Shown one piece after another: positions 9,031 through 20,406 of a DNA stretch of 64,000 nucleotides. Location: NCBI GenBank assembly GCA_029255685.2, contig CM055319.2, positions 33,009,068-33,073,067 of the forward strand. The letters run 5' to 3'. A model generated the notes under the pieces. That model was not told where the DNA came from, searched no databases, and worked only from the letters and a program-made list of their open reading frames with translations. The position numbers and the translations under genes are program-made. Positions within the stretch are counted from its first letter, which is position 1. Every line of letters begins with the position of its first letter. The DNA is from Silene conica. Taxonomy: Eukaryota > Streptophyta > Magnoliopsida > Caryophyllales > Caryophyllaceae.

Positions 9031-10732
9031 TTGTCCTCAAGCAAGCACTAAGACTCAAAAGAAAAGTAAAACTTCTAATGGAACGGATTTCACACTTTTT
9101 ACAACCAAACACAACACTATGCCTAACCAATTTAATGCAACCTTCAAATATAATTAAGCATAATGTCAAGAGCAAAACGAATTGGACATGTTGGAAAAGC
9201 ATGCTAAAATTTCAACCTTGCAAGACTCATTCTAATTGGACTCTCGCGGTACGCTCGAGACACTCATGAAAGCAAAGGGTCAAATGTATATGTGAAAGAT
9301 AAGAAGATAAATAAAAGTAAAGACTCTCACCTATCTGCGACCCGTAAGAACATGCCTGCAATCTAACATGAATAGAATCTCTACAACCGTACATATGCAT
9401 TCCCACACTAGACAACCATGACACATGCCGAGGCAAATTTAGAATTGTGAGGCTAACGGTAAGAAGGGGTTAAAATAAGTTATGGGAAGAGGGGTTAAAC
9501 CGAGCTAACAACCGTCTATCCATACTACAAGATCACTTCTTATTATTTTTTCATACATGCCAATGCTCAAAGTTTTGGAGCAAAAATCACAACTTCTCCA
9601 ATTTTCTCCTTTTCTTTCTTTCTTTCTTTCCTCCTCTTTTTTTTTTCAGAAAAATTCTGTCCAATGGTCCTGGTCGACCGACCAGCCTTGAAAACAGGCT
9701 GTTCTCGTTTTTTTTTTTCATTTCTCATTTCATTCATTTTTTCATTATTTTTTTTTCAAATCCTTCTTTTTTCTTTTCCTCCTTTCTACCATTCTCACAA
9801 AATCAATATTTAACAATAAAGCACAAACCAAAGGATGGCCAAAACAGACCCATCACTATATATTACTAGCTCGGCTAGGGTAGGCAAATTTTGGATGTAG
9901 CAAATGGGTAAAAAGGATTCAATTTGGCTATGTGAGGATAATGGGAACAATGAGAAAGGGGGACCTCTACCACATGTGTCAACAAACCACAAATCCGAAT
10001 GCATACAGGTATTAAGTAGACAAGACTCATGTTTATGCATATTGATGTGACATGCCTCAAGAGGAGAAACTACTCACAAACCTACATGAAATCGGTCATG
10101 GATGTCACCGATTTATTAAGCTCTAATCCTTAGAATATGTTGTAGCTTGCCAAGAAGAGAGTCAAGTCTAATAATTTAGCATGAAATCAACAAAAACTCG
10201 TAGATAATGCAAAAGACTAGCTTGAAAATTTTTGAAAAATGCAAGGCAAGGTAATATGTGATATGTGAGGCATAAATTGTATTTGTCCGTTCCGACTCGA
10301 CCTAAAAACTTAAGACAGAGAAGAACGCGCGACAGGGAAGAACACGCAGCAAGAGAGGATGAAAACAAGAAAAACACCTAAAGGAATGAAAAACAAAAGA
10401 CACAAAGACAATTGCATACTCACAAAGGAGTATGCAAACACCCTCCCCAAACCAAAACGCACAATGCCCCCATTGTGCTCATCAGCATACAACCACAGCA
10501 AAGGGATGGGGGTAGGCAGAAAAGAAGCAAACAAAGAAAGGAAAAGGAAAAAGACTAGAAATTACAACAAGAGTCTAAGGAGGAAGGAGAGGAAAACTGG
10601 AAATCTAGAGGGAAAAACTGGAAATCTAAGGGAAAAATTGGAAAACTAAATGGAAAATAAAAGAAAAACTACTTACAAGATGGAGGGACCTCCCCAAACC
10701 GAACCCCAAAGAGGGTAAGGTCAAGCATGTCC
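9031..10732 (-). other. 3' UTR of the Athila-like element
   Basis: No supported gene. It contains a single unpaired 12-mer (9672-9683), a pyrimidine-rich low-complexity region (about 9590-9780), a hairpin plus internal polypurine tract (10439-10478), and another GGTTTGGGGAGGT word at about 10690-10705 just after the third ORF. Confidence 0.75.
10439..10478 (-). other. Hairpin plus internal polypurine tract
   Basis: On the minus strand GCACAATG-GGGG-CATTGTGC (10478-10459) is followed by GTTTTGGTTTGGGGAGGGTG (10458-10439). It is the counterpart of 4812-4852, about 1.4 kb before the terminal tract in both elements. Confidence 0.6.
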
Positions 10733-12163
10733 CTATCCCTCTGAGTCGAAATCCGGCTCAGAGTCCACTCCTCCTTCCTCCTCCTCTTCCTCCTCTTCAG
10801 AACCTATGCCTGTTCCCGAGGCAGAGCCTGAAGCTTCACCGTGGACACGACCGCCTGCGAGAGGTGTGTACCAGGTGGGGTGAGTCCATGGGCCGGTAGG
10901 GAGCCTACCCTGAGTGGCATACTCCCTGTAAACCGGATATTGGCAAAGACTATCGTTCAACTGTTTTTGGTTGAACTGTCTCCAAAGGCCTGCCATCATT
11001 TGTGGCAGAGATGTGTCATCAACATAAGGAGGAACGTAAACATTAGGAGCAGCAGTAAAATCAGATGGGTACCCCGTCCCAGATGTGGTATGGTGGCCAC
11101 CGGGAGCAGGGAGCCTATGACCTCTAAAGGTGCCTCCTCTAAGGGGGAGGCGGTAAGACGGGAGTAGTGGTCTGGGCTCCCCTACAACATTAAAAAGGGG
11201 TAGCATAGGGGGAGCCATGGTGATGGGGGTGCGATCACTGAGGTAGGTGTCTACCTTCCAATAATCTCTCCTATCTATCCAATGCACGGACCTGACATAA
11301 GCCATGTCCATGAACCGGGAGGGAGTGTCAATCGCATCCTCAAAGCGAGGGAACTGGGGGAAAAGGGAGCGGGCTAATCGAGTGACTAGCCCACCACAGA
11401 CAATGTTAGTCAAGGAAGTTCCCTCGCCCACCGACACGAAGTGAGAGGCGACCAAAAATGCAGTGTTATAAAACTGTTGACCTGTACGTCTGATGTTAAG
11501 ATAACCAGACAAAATGGAGAGCTCAATGTTGTTAACATTTTGAGACTCTTTTCGGCCGAAAACAGTGTTGGCCAAAAGACGCAAATAATAACGGGGGGCG
11601 GGAAGGTGGACGGTACTGTTTTTCTTCTACACATCGCTGGAATCAGAAATACAGGACCACATATCAGTATACGACCCCGTGGGGTCATCAGTAAGACCCG
11701 TAGAAGATAAACCTAGATACTGAGCAAATTGGTTTAAAGTCAAAGAAAAAGTTTCATTGAACAAACGAAAAGAAATGCAAATGTTGTCATAGCCGGGATG
11801 AAATGCTCTAAAATCAAAAGTAAAGGAAGAAAAGAACTCAAAAGTGAGAAGGGAATAGGTGAACTCATCCATAGTGACAAGTCCTGTGAATCCCGTCCCA
11901 TTGAGAAAGGACACCACCTCATCATGACATCCCAAGGCTTGCAAGGTTGGGACACATAGGAACCGGGTTGCCACTACCAAGCAATAAGCGGTGAGATGGA
12001 GGAATCGGGCTTTCTGGGCCGGAGTACTGAAAATGATTTGCGGATAGTTGGGTAGACTATCCGTGTCTTGCACTGTCAGCCCTCTCGACCTAGGAACACG
12101 GCCTCTGGAGGTGCTTGTACCGGAAGTGCGGGCGCGCTTTCCACCTTGATCACGGCTAGACAT
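10733..12163 (-). pseudogene. Third ORF downstream of pol, interrupted by one TAG
   Basis: The first ATG is at 12163; the frame is open to a TAG at 11627-11629 and continues in the same frame to 10733 (477 codons in all). Athila-type elements commonly carry an extra ORF after pol, sometimes called env-like. Here no signal peptide or clear membrane anchor is visible at the start; the N-terminus is basic and Ser/Arg-rich (SSRDQGGKRARTSG). The middle contains FSLTLNQFAQYLGL, reminiscent of the plant retrotransposon ORF-1 type family, and the C-terminus has a run of eight Glu residues and an acidic tail. Function is unknown. The single stop is either recent decay or a readthrough site. Confidence 0.65.
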
Positions 12164-13340
12164 TGTAAATCTCAAAAGTTCAATAAAAATATAAGTCTTG
12201 TGTGATTATGAAAACATTTCTTTAACAAATTAGGAACAAAAGTTGCAGAAACAGGAACTTTTTAAAACAGCACTGGTCGGCCGACTTCACAGATAAGTCG
12301 GTCGACCGTTTTCGCGAGAAAACAGATAATTTCTGCACCACAACCGGTCGGTCGACCGTAAACCTAGGTCGGTCGACCAATTATCGAAAAAATCAGAAAC
12401 TGCAAAAATATAAACTCAGGAAAAACACAGTTTTGGTCGGCCGACCTCAGTTTCGGGTCGGTCGACCGACTATCAAAAGAAAAATGCAGATCTGTAAATT
12501 ACGAAACCCAGAAAATTCAAATTCAGGTTGGCCGACCGCCGTTTCCGGTCGGTCGACCGTGAACAGTGTCAGAGTCGGTTTTCGTGACTGAAATTGCGCG
12601 AAAAAGGGCATAAAAATTTAAAGGAAGAATTAAACTAACCCTAACAGCACGAAATCATACACAAATTACAGATCTAAGCATATAAAATCAAAATGAAGAA
12701 GAAAACTAAGAGAAAAACACACAAACAAGCATGGAAACGAAATTAAGAGCAAAATTAACTCAAAAAGATTAACTAATACTACCTAAAACGGAATTAAGAT
12801 GATATAAAATGAAAAAGAGAGAAAGAAAACTAAGAAAATCATACCTTGAAGAAGAAAATTGAAAGAAAGCAAGTAAATGGTGAAGGATGAAGATGGTGGG
12901 TGTTTTTTTTTTTAGGGTTTTAAGAGAGAAAGGGGATGCAGGGAAAGTGAGCAAATGAAGGCAATTATTGTGTTTTCAAAACACAAAGCACCCGTGACTT
13001 TGACTCTAATAAAAAAAACCGGAAAAAACACGCGCGGTCGGTCGACCACAATACTCGGTCGGTCGACCTCCGTCCTTTTACCTGCTCTGCAAATTTTTAC
13101 TTAATCTGTCAGGAAAAATAATTAAAGCTGCCAGGTGGTCGGTCGACTTAGTAGTTTGGTCGGTCGACCGCTAGTACTGACGAATTCCTTTTATTTTACT
13201 TTTTCTGCAGAGAATTCAAATTTCATCAAGGTTAAAACGAAAATAAAAGAAATGTAAACTTAAACTAAAGCACGGGTTGCCTCCCGTGTAGCGCTGGTTT
13301 AAGAGGTCCCGCACGACCTTTTTACCTATTAAGAAGCATC
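12164..13340 (-). other. Spacer between pol and third ORF, rich in paired 12-mers
   Basis: No coding sequence seen. Six paired sets lie here (12275, 12346, 12435, 12526, 13036, 13137). The region directly after pol contains a CGGGTTGCCTCCCG word with short dyad symmetry (about 13272-13286). Confidence 0.75.
12275..13169 (-). repeat. Cluster of six paired 12-mer sets
   Basis: Plus-strand starts are 12275/12296, 12346/12367, 12435/12456, 12526/12547, 13036/13057 and 13137/13158. Every pair has a 21-bp period. At 12275/12296 the last base of the first copy and the first base of the second have changed together (T and A) so that pairing is kept. Confidence 0.92.
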
Positions 13341-16300
13341 CTAAAAAGGGTCAAAGTAAGAGACTTCGATCTTTCCGACAAATTCATTTTCTCCTCGGAA
13401 GTGCTTCACATATTGGCCATTGACTTTGAACCTCTCACCAGATGAGGTTTCTAATTCGATTGACCCGAATTTTGAGACAGCTGTGATGGTGTAGGGTCCG
13501 CTCCACCTGGATTTCAGCTTACCAGGAAAAAGTCGAATACGAGCATTAAAAAGCAACACCCTATCACCTACCTGAAAATCACGTCTAATGATTCTCTTGT
13601 CATGCCAGCGCTTTGTTTTCTCCTTGTAGATCCTGGCATTGTCATAGGCTAACAACCTGAATTCTTCTAACTCATTGAGCTGCAACAAACGTTTCTCACG
13701 GGAAAGATTAGGGTCTAAATTAAGATTACATATAGCCCACCAAGACTTACGTTCTAACTCTACTGGTAAATGACAAGTCTTACCATAAATCAATCGGAAT
13801 GGTGACATTCCTATTGGGGTTTTGAACGCGGTTCTATAGGCCCATAAAACATCATCAAGTTTTAGGCTCCAATCTTTCCTAGACTTAGAAACTACCTTGG
13901 CTAGGGTCTCCTTGAGTTCCCTATTAGAGATCTCAACTTGACCACTAGTCTGAGGGTGATAAGCTAAACCCCTACGGTGTTGGACATCGAATTTATTTAA
14001 CAAGTCACCTAAGCGTTTCTCCTTAAAATACATACCTCCGTCACTTATGACAACCCTAGGGACACCAAAACGAGGAAATATGATTTTTTTAAACATCTTT
14101 ATAACAGCCTTTGCATCACAATGGGGAGTAGTAATAGCTTCTACCCACTTAGACACATAATCAACAGCCACAAGAATATACCTGTTACCTTGACTACTAG
14201 GAAAAGGTCCTTGATAATCAATGCCCCAGACATCAAAAATCTCTACCTCCAAAATACCAACCTGTGGCATCTCATGTCTTTTTGAGACATTCCCAGTTCT
14301 TTGACAAGTATCACAGTTACCTACAAAATTCCTACAGTCAGCATGCAAAGTAGGCCAATAAAAACCAGACTGTAATACCTTGGCCACGGTCCTAGATGGA
14401 CCGTGGTGACCACCATATGCAGAAGAGTGACATGCTTCCAGAATGTCCTTCACCTCCCATTGGGGGACGCATCTCCGGATAAGTCCATCTCCGCATTCTT
14501 TAAAAACATAAGGGTCATCCCAAAAATACTGTTTTAAATCGAACATAAATCTCTTCTTTTGTTGCCATGACAACTCAGGAGGGATTTTACCTGTAACAGC
14601 AAAGTTAGCAAAATCAGCATACCAAGGAGGGGGATAAGAACCTGAACTATTAATGATAAATAAACTCTCATCAGGAAATGAATCATCAATAGGTAAAGAA
14701 TCTTCCCCATCAGTCAACTGTAGGCGAGATAGGTGGTCGGCTACCACGTTTTCTGCGCCTTTCTTGTCCCTAATCTCAATGTCAAACTCTTGGAGAAGGA
14801 GTATCCACCTTAAAAGCCTTGGCTTTGAGTCCTTCTTCTGAAAAAGGCCTTTTAAAGCTGCATGGTCAGTGTAAACAATTACCTTATTACCTACTAAATA
14901 GGACCTGAATTTTTCTAAGGCAAATATGACAGCTAGCATCTCCTTCTCAGTGGTGAAATAGTTGACTTGAGTCTCATCTAGGGTGCGGCTCGCATAGTAT
15001 ATAGCATTGAGAGCCTTGTTCTTCCTTTGACCTAGCACAGCACCTACAGCGTAGTCACTAGCATCGCACATGATCTCAAAGGGGAGATCCCAATCTGGTG
15101 GCTGGATGATTGGTGCTGAGATCAAAGCTTCCTTCAACCTGTTAAAAGCTGAAAGGCACTCATCAGTAAAATCAAAGATTGCATCTTTAAGAAGCAATTG
15201 TGTAAGTGGTTTAGCAATTTTAGAGAAGTCCTTAATGAAACGCCTGTAGAAACCTGCGTGTCCTAAGAAACTCTTCACCCCCTTAACATTAACAGGAGGG
15301 GGTAATTGCTCAATCACCTGCACCTTTGCTTTATCTACATGTATACCTTTATCAGAAATTAGATGCCCTAACACTACCCCTTCAGTAACCATAAAATGAC
15401 ACTTTTCCCAGTTTAAGACAAGATTTACATCAATACATCGCTGCAAGACTTTATCAAGATTAGCTAAGCATTGATCAAAAGCATTACCATAAACAGAGAA
15501 GTCATCCATAAATACCTCCATGATGTTTTCTATAAAGTCAGAAAAGATACCCATCATACACCTTTGAAAGGTAGCAGGAGCATTGCATAACCCAAAAGGC
15601 ATCCTGCGATAAGCAAAAACACCCTGTGGACAAGTAAAAGTAGTCTTACTCTGATCATCAGGATGGATGGGAATCTGAAAAAAACCTGAATAACCATCTA
15701 GAAAACAGAAGAATTTATTAGAAGCCAGTCTTTCAGTCATTTGGTCAACAAAAGGAAGGGGGAAATGGTCTTTCTTGGTGGCGGCATTTAACTGCCTATA
15801 ATCAATGCACATCCGCCACCCAGTTACAACTCTAGTTGGTATTAACTCATTTTTATCATTCTTAACTACTGTGGTTCCTCCTTTCTTAGGAACCACCTGA
15901 ACTGGGCTAACCCACTTAGAGTTGCCAACTGAATAGATAATACCTGCATCAAGAAGCTTCATTACCTCAGCCATAACCACATCCTGCATCTTAGGATTCA
16001 ATTTACGCTGTCCCTGTCTATAAGGCTTATGCCCTTCTTCCAACTCTATTGTATGCATGCAAACATCAGGGCTTATGCCCTTAATATCATCCAAAGAATA
16101 ACCTAGAGCTTTCCTATTCTTTTTGAGAACAGTCATTAAGGCCGAAAGTTGGTCAGGACTAAGTTTAGAACTAACAATCGCAGGGAACTGTTCAGTATCA
16201 TCTAAGAAAACATACTTAAGATTAGGAGGAAGTGGCTTACGCTCTGGTACCTTTACCTCAACTGCCTGAACAGAATCAGTACTAATAGAATAGCACATGT

Positions 16301-16781
16301 TTACCAGACTTGCATTAGCTAGGCTTATGAGTTTCTCATTCTCTTCTTCAGTGAGCTCATACTCCTCTTCCTCTTCTTCTATCACATCTAGCTCTTCAGC
16401 ATCTTCAGCTGGATTACCTGCACACTTATCCAAAACTGTCAGATCATCTAAGGGATCCTTGGTCAAGGATTCCCTCCAATTAAGGATAACATTCCTGTCT
16501 ATAATATCGATGGAGCAACAAGTATCATCAGTAGGAATAGTTGCCTTATGGGCAAGACTAAACTCGATAGTGTCATCCCCGATTTCCAAAGTAATGGTCC
16601 CGCGTTTGACATCTATTACAGCCCCAGCTGTGTGTAAAAATGGTCTACCTAAAATAATAGGTATTTGACTATCCTCAGCAATGTCTAAAACAACGAAATC
16701 CACAGGTATAAAGAACTTTCCCACTCTTACTGGGACATCCTCCAAGACCCTTAATGGTCTTTGGGTTGATCTATCAGCCAT
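13341..16781 (-). CDS. pol: Athila-like pol polyprotein: protease end, RT, RNase H, integrase
   Basis: From the ATG at 16781 the product is 1146 residues without a stop. Order: protease C-terminal part (ILGRPFL near residue 43), an acidic linker (about 105-150), reverse transcriptase (about 285-470) with catalytic MDD in [10 protein letters not shown] (residues 423-432), RNase H (about 565-690, first Asp in CDASD), integrase zinc-binding region with Cys823 and Cys826, and integrase catalytic residues D855, D914 and E950. These proteins copy the element RNA and insert the DNA. The frame continues upstream of the ATG through a protease active site (DVGA at about 16865) to about 16933, so the natural start is not this ATG. 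No chromodomain is seen, as expected for Athila. Upstream, the frame break and the Tekay-type insertion separate it from gag. Confidence 0.9.
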   Translation of the reverse strand: MADRSTQRPLRVLEDVPVRVGKFFIPVDFVVLDIAEDSQIPIILGRPFLHTAGAVIDVKRGTITLEIGDDTIEFSLAHKATIPTDDTCCSIDIIDRNVILNWRESLTKDPLDDLTVLDKCAGNPAEDAEELDVIEEEEEEYELTEEENEKLISLANASLVNMCYSISTDSVQAVEVKVPERKPLPPNLKYVFLDDTEQFPAIVSSKLSPDQLSALMTVLKKNRKALGYSLDDIKGISPDVCMHTIELEEGHKPYRQGQRKLNPKMQDVVMAEVMKLLDAGIIYSVGNSKWVSPVQVVPKKGGTTVVKNDKNELIPTRVVTGWRMCIDYRQLNAATKKDHFPLPFVDQMTERLASNKFFCFLDGYSGFFQIPIHPDDQSKTTFTCPQGVFAYRRMPFGLCNAPATFQRCMMGIFSDFIENIMEVFMDDFSVYGNAFDQCLANLDKVLQRCIDVNLVLNWEKCHFMVTEGVVLGHLISDKGIHVDKAKVQVIEQLPPPVNVKGVKSFLGHAGFYRRFIKDFSKIAKPLTQLLLKDAIFDFTDECLSAFNRLKEALISAPIIQPPDWDLPFEIMCDASDYAVGAVLGQRKNKALNAIYYASRTLDETQVNYFTTEKEMLAVIFALEKFRSYLVGNKVIVYTDHAALKGLFQKKDSKPRLLRWILLLQEFDIEIRDKKGAENVVADHLSRLQLTDGEDSLPIDDSFPDESLFIINSSGSYPPPWYADFANFAVTGKIPPELSWQQKKRFMFDLKQYFWDDPYVFKECGDGLIRRCVPQWEVKDILEACHSSAYGGHHGPSRTVAKVLQSGFYWPTLHADCRNFVGNCDTCQRTGNVSKRHEMPQVGILEVEIFDVWGIDYQGPFPSSQGNRYILVAVDYVSKWVEAITTPHCDAKAVIKMFKKIIFPRFGVPRVVISDGGMYFKEKRLGDLLNKFDVQHRRGLAYHPQTSGQVEISNRELKETLAKVVSKSRKDWSLKLDDVLWAYRTAFKTPIGMSPFRLIYGKTCHLPVELERKSWWAICNLNLDPNLSREKRLLQLNELEEFRLLAYDNARIYKEKTKRWHDKRIIRRDFQVGDRVLLFNARIRLFPGKLKSRWSGPYTITAVSKFGSIELETSSGERFKVNGQYVKHFRGENEFVGKIEVSYFDPF

Positions 16782-17178
16782 CTGTAAGGTAATATTGGTG
16801 ACTTTAAGTCTACCTAAACCAAGTCTTTCACATACAGAATAAGGTATAACACTGACGCTAGCCCCTACATCACAAAGGGCTTTCCCTATAACATGATTAC
16901 CTATAGTACAAGAGATGAAAATTCCTCTTACGACTCAAAATATCTTTCATGAATTTAGCATAAGAAGGTACCTGGGTAAGTAAATCAGTGAAAGGGATGG
17001 TTACCTCAAGATTCTTCACCATCTCCAAAAACTTACCAAATTTCCGATCCTCTTTTGAATTTTTCAGTCTTTCGGGATAAGGAACGGTGACATTAGCCAT
17101 AGGATCAGCAACCTTTGGCTTTTTCAGCTGTAAAATTTCGGTGAGGCCCTGAATGAAGGAGGAATCCAGCGATTCCGG
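16782..17178 (-). pseudogene. Gag-protease junction remnant of the Athila-like element
   Basis: This part lies between the Tekay-type insertion and pol. In one frame (16897-17178) it encodes the gag C-terminal segment beginning SLDSSFIQGLTEILQ and ending [15 protein letters not shown]; in another (about 16782-16933) it encodes the protease start with [10 protein letters not shown]. The segment usually found between these two in Athila-like polyproteins seems to be missing, and the frame changes near 16920, consistent with a small deletion. The deletion is inferred from memory of the family, not from an alignment. Confidence 0.6.
17174..17178. repeat. Target-site duplication TCCGG, left copy
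   Basis: TCCGG immediately precedes the 5' LTR at 17179 and is repeated at 27971-27975. Confidence 0.95.
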
Positions 17179-17290
17179 TGTAACAGCCCATATTTTCGTA
17201 AAGTCTAATTTAAGCGATTTTAATTATTTTAAGTAACAAAATAATATTTTAATAATTTAATTCGGAAATTTTTATGAGATAAGTAAGATC

Positions 17291-17319
17291 CGTCTTAAGA
17301 ACCTTAAGTCCTTAAGACG
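17291..17319 (+). other. U3 hairpin
   Basis: CGTCTTAAG and CTTAAGACG form a perfect 9-bp stem with an 11-nt loop, about 100 bp upstream of the TATA-like box. The GTCTTAAG word is also the arm of the leader hairpins in the Athila-like elements. The 3' LTR copy is at 25021-25049. Confidence 0.55.
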
Positions 17320-17421
17320 AATACAACTTGGCATTTTAATTCTCGACATAAATACTTCCTTGATATCCGTTTTTAAACCCGTATCCATTTAAGCAAAACG
17401 GAAAAGACAACCCAATTGTCC

Positions 17422-17429
17422 TTTATAAA
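17422..17429 (+). promoter_or_regulatory. Candidate TATA box of the Tekay-type LTR
   Basis: TTTATAAA, 243 bp into the LTR. If used, about 2.8 kb of the LTR, including both hairpin arrays, would be transcribed as 5' leader. Confidence 0.5.
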
Positions 17430-18136
17430 CCCTTTAGTCGACATATGCATCCCCTCAACATCTCTTTTTACTGTAAACAACATTTTCACAAAAACCTCCA
17501 TTGTTACTCCTTACTTTCAAGCTTTTCTCCCTCATTTCTTCATCAAATCGCGAAAGTAAGTACATTTTCGGAATCCTTGTTCGATTTCCTAATCATCCAT
17601 CACTTTCATTTTTCATTCGTCGACTTCCAAAAATCGGCTGTTTTGGCTTGGATTCGTTTTTGGATGTTTAAACCGTTTTCTATGATTGTAGGGGTTGGCC
17701 TTGACGATCCCGACGTGGACTCTTACGTGGTAGAGGAGGATCACTTGCCGGAATAAGCTTAAAGGTGACGATAATGAGATAACTCGGCCTTTATTGTGTA
17801 TATTAGCATGCTTGGTGATTTTGATGTTTGTTCTTCTGATTTTATTCAAGTTCTATGATTATTGGACTTAGTATCATGATTAGGATGTTGTTTATGTGGA
17901 GAATTCATGATCCAAGATGTGGTTATGTGTTCCTTGATTCATTTTCAGTTTTTCCTAAATTGCGACGGATACTTGTTAATTCCATTTGAGGATTGTTATG
18001 GGGATTGTATGCTGATAAAATAGTGATATTAGATGTGTATGATGTTGGGCAAATCATGCTTGTAGTAATTTCTGAAGTTTACATGTCGATTTATGAAGTT
18101 TTGTGAAGTTGGGAAATTGCGTTTTTCGGTAACAGG

Positions 18137-18530
18137 CTCTCTGAGCCGGTCGACCGACCGGCCGCCGGTCGACCGGCTGAGAGCGTTTCTTGATATTTTT
18201 GTGTTTTACGCGAGACTTTGAGACCATAGGAAATAAGTCTCCCAGCCGGCAGACCGGCCGCCTGCCAGCCGGCTGGGAGTGCGTTGTATTGTATTTTGTA
18301 GTTTGGAAAACCTAAGGGTAGTCCCAGCCGGCAGACCGGCCGCCTGCCAGCCGGCTGGGAGTGCGTTTTTGTCGTTGCGTGTTTTCAAGTTTTAAGGAGG
18401 CTGAGTTCCCAGCCGGCCGACCGGCTGCCTGCCGACCGGCTGGGAGTTCGTGTTTTGTTTCAGAAAAGAAAGAAGAGGCTGAGGTGGTCACCAGCCGGCC
18501 GACCGGCTGCCTGCCGACCGGCTGGGGACC
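18137..18530 (+). repeat. Five GC-rich palindromes
   Basis: Five consecutive inverted repeats of about 38-48 bp, each with arms of the CAGCCGGC / GCCGGCTG type and an internal GACCGGCYGCC-like centre. The first contains GGTCGACCGACC. Outer arms differ between copies (CTCTGAG/CTGAGAG, CTCCCAG/CTGGGAG) but stay complementary. The 3' LTR copy is at 25867-26260; related palindromes are at 60103-60413. Confidence 0.88.
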
Positions 18531-18820
18531 CCTGTAGGCTATTTTGAGTTTTTCGTAATTTGATCGTAACTTTCAAACGGTTAATCGGTTTTACTTGAAA
18601 CTTGTTTTGTGTACCTTTGACATGTATTTGAGGTCCCCGGAGAATGGGCAACATTATATTGGGTTCGGGAATATAGTGAGGATAGAGACCCCCCGGTCGG
18701 GCAACCGAAAGGGAAACCGGCTCTCCCTCATCTTAGTTCTCGAGGTCGATCGAATGTTGATTAGAAGTTAAAGGTAGAACTATAGAGTAGTTCATAGACT
18801 TGAATGATATTGTTTTGATG

Positions 18821-19525
18821 CGTATTAAGTTATGCCTTAAGCTGGCCTCTGAACTTAATACGTAGGTTGTTTGTCGTGTATGGGAACATGCGTTGAGTTT
18901 TCGCCTCTGAGTTCCATACATGTCTGTTTGTCGTGTCTGGGACATGCGTTGAGTTTTCGCCTCTGAGTCCAGACATGTATGTGTGATCGCGTCAGGACAT
19001 GCTTTAAGCTGGCCTCTGAGTCTGACGAGTAGAGCAACTGCACGACGGGGCAGTCAGGTTGTCATACCTTACCCGGAGTGCAGGTGTTTGGTGCTAGAAC
19101 ATGCGTTGAGTTTTCGCCTCTGAGTTTAGTACCTTGTGATGTAGTAGGGGACCATGCGTTGAGTTTTCGCCTCTGAGTTCCTTACTTGTGATAGTGAATT
19201 GAATGCTAGTCCATGCGTTGAGTTTTCGCCTCTGAGTTTAGTACCTTGTGATGTAGTAGGGGACCATGCGTTGAGTTTTCGCCTCTGAGTTCCTTACTTG
19301 TGATAGTGAATTGAATGCTAGTCCATGCGTTGAGTTTTCGCCTCTGAGTCTAGTGTTCTGTGAAAGCCGGTCCATGCGTTGAGTTTTCGCCTCTGAGTCC
19401 TTGCCTGATATAGTGAACTTGGTATCTAGGTTATGCGTTAAGATGTCGCCTCTGAACCTTTATACTTGCTGAATGATTTAGTACCTTGGTTATGCGTTAA
19501 GATGTCGCCTCCGAACCTTCGTACT
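18821..19525 (+). repeat. Array of about 12 stem-loops with a constant core and covarying arms
   Basis: The core GCGTTGAGTTTTCGCCTC, or a close variant, recurs about every 50-60 bp. It is flanked each time by different but complementary arms, for example 18821-18830 with 18853-18862, 18877-18887 with 18911-18920, and 18990-18998 with 19020-19027. A few members pair less well. The 3' LTR copy is at 26551-27255. Confidence 0.85.
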
Positions 19526-20242
19526 TGCTGTGTTATATCTGCTTGCCTTGATGATGGTACAGTGTCAGATATGCCTAGTATGTTATCGTTGTTATGTGTT
19601 ATGTGGTTAAATCATCCAAGGCATTGGATGACTCTTAGTTCGGTTTCATAAATAATTGGATTGAAAGACCCCCCGACTGGGTAACCAGTAGGGAAACCGG
19701 CTCTCCTTCCTACTTGTTTATGAAGTTAGTTGAGAGCCGTGCATGGTAATCGCATGATGGTAAGAGATCAGATGATGAGTTGTTTATGCTTCACATGTTG
19801 ATATATGTTGGAGTATTCTGTATTGTTTTATATGTGCGTGTTGTCACAAAAGGTGGCTAGGAGAACTCTAGTCACTCCCCACTGATTGTGGCGTACATGT
19901 TTTCATGTATGTAGGTACATGCAGGGTTGGAGATCAGGGTTACAGGAGAGCTAGCGAGTGATGATCCCTTCATCAGATGACATACCCGTTTACGCTTAGC
20001 TAGACTCTTAGACTTGTTGTTTATGTTTTGGTGCCTGTAGGGATGTTCCATCCCAGGCGATGTATATATATTCTGTTTCCGTACTTAGACCTGTTACTTA
20101 TCTATTTTGGTTTCAGTTTCAGTTTACGTTTCAGTTTAAGGCTTCTCGCACGTTGTTTTATCTTCTAAAAAGTTTTAAATTCCGCTGCAATTTTGGTACT
20201 TTTATGTGTTTACGTTTCCGCTTTCGCGAGGGGTTTTACAGT

Positions 20243-20254
20243 TGGTATCAGAGC
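20243..20254 (+). other. Primer-binding site, initiator tRNA-Met
   Basis: TGGTATCAGAGC, two bases after the LTR end, is complementary to the 3' end of initiator tRNA-Met. Confidence 0.93.
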
Positions 20255-20406
20255 ATTATTGCTCCCGACGCACTCATGTGACCCCCAACCTTAACTTGAC
20301 CAAATAAACAAATAATGAATGAGAGATGGGTAGATCTAAGGACTTATTTTGTAGTCTATTTGTGATTGCTAATTGCTAAGCTAATCCTTATTTTCTCTTT
20401 TGAAGG

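Larger units (their letters stand above)
17179..20240 (+). repeat. 5' LTR of the Tekay-type element
   Basis: Starts TGTAACAGCCC and ends GGGGTTTTACA. It contains a 9-bp-stem hairpin (17291-17319), a TATA-like box (17422-17429), five GC-rich palindromes (18137-18530) and an array of stem-loops (18821-19525). Short ORFs inside are repeated exactly in the 3' LTR and show no protein-family features. Confidence 0.95.

Noticed and set aside
9672..9683. Member of a 12-mer pair
   Set aside because: Perfect GGTCGACCGACC, but no partner 21 bp on either side, so it was counted as single.
10359..10649. 96-residue ORF on the plus strand
   Set aside because: Low-complexity Lys/Asn-rich frame antisense to the 3' UTR of the Athila-like element, overlapping its internal polypurine tract.
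10733..12163. Calling the third ORF an envelope gene
   Set aside because: Position fits, but no signal peptide, furin-like site or clear C-terminal membrane segment is visible; the C-terminus is acidic.
18821..18998. Integron attC-like sites
   Set aside because: Structure conserved over sequence recalls attC, but the genomic context is eukaryotic, with no integrase of tyrosine-recombinase type and no cassette genes.
18821..19525. CRISPR-like array (regular conserved repeat with variable spacers)
   Set aside because: It lies in a plant LTR, no cas genes are present, and the variable parts on either side of each core are complementary to each other, so they are stem arms and not independent spacers.
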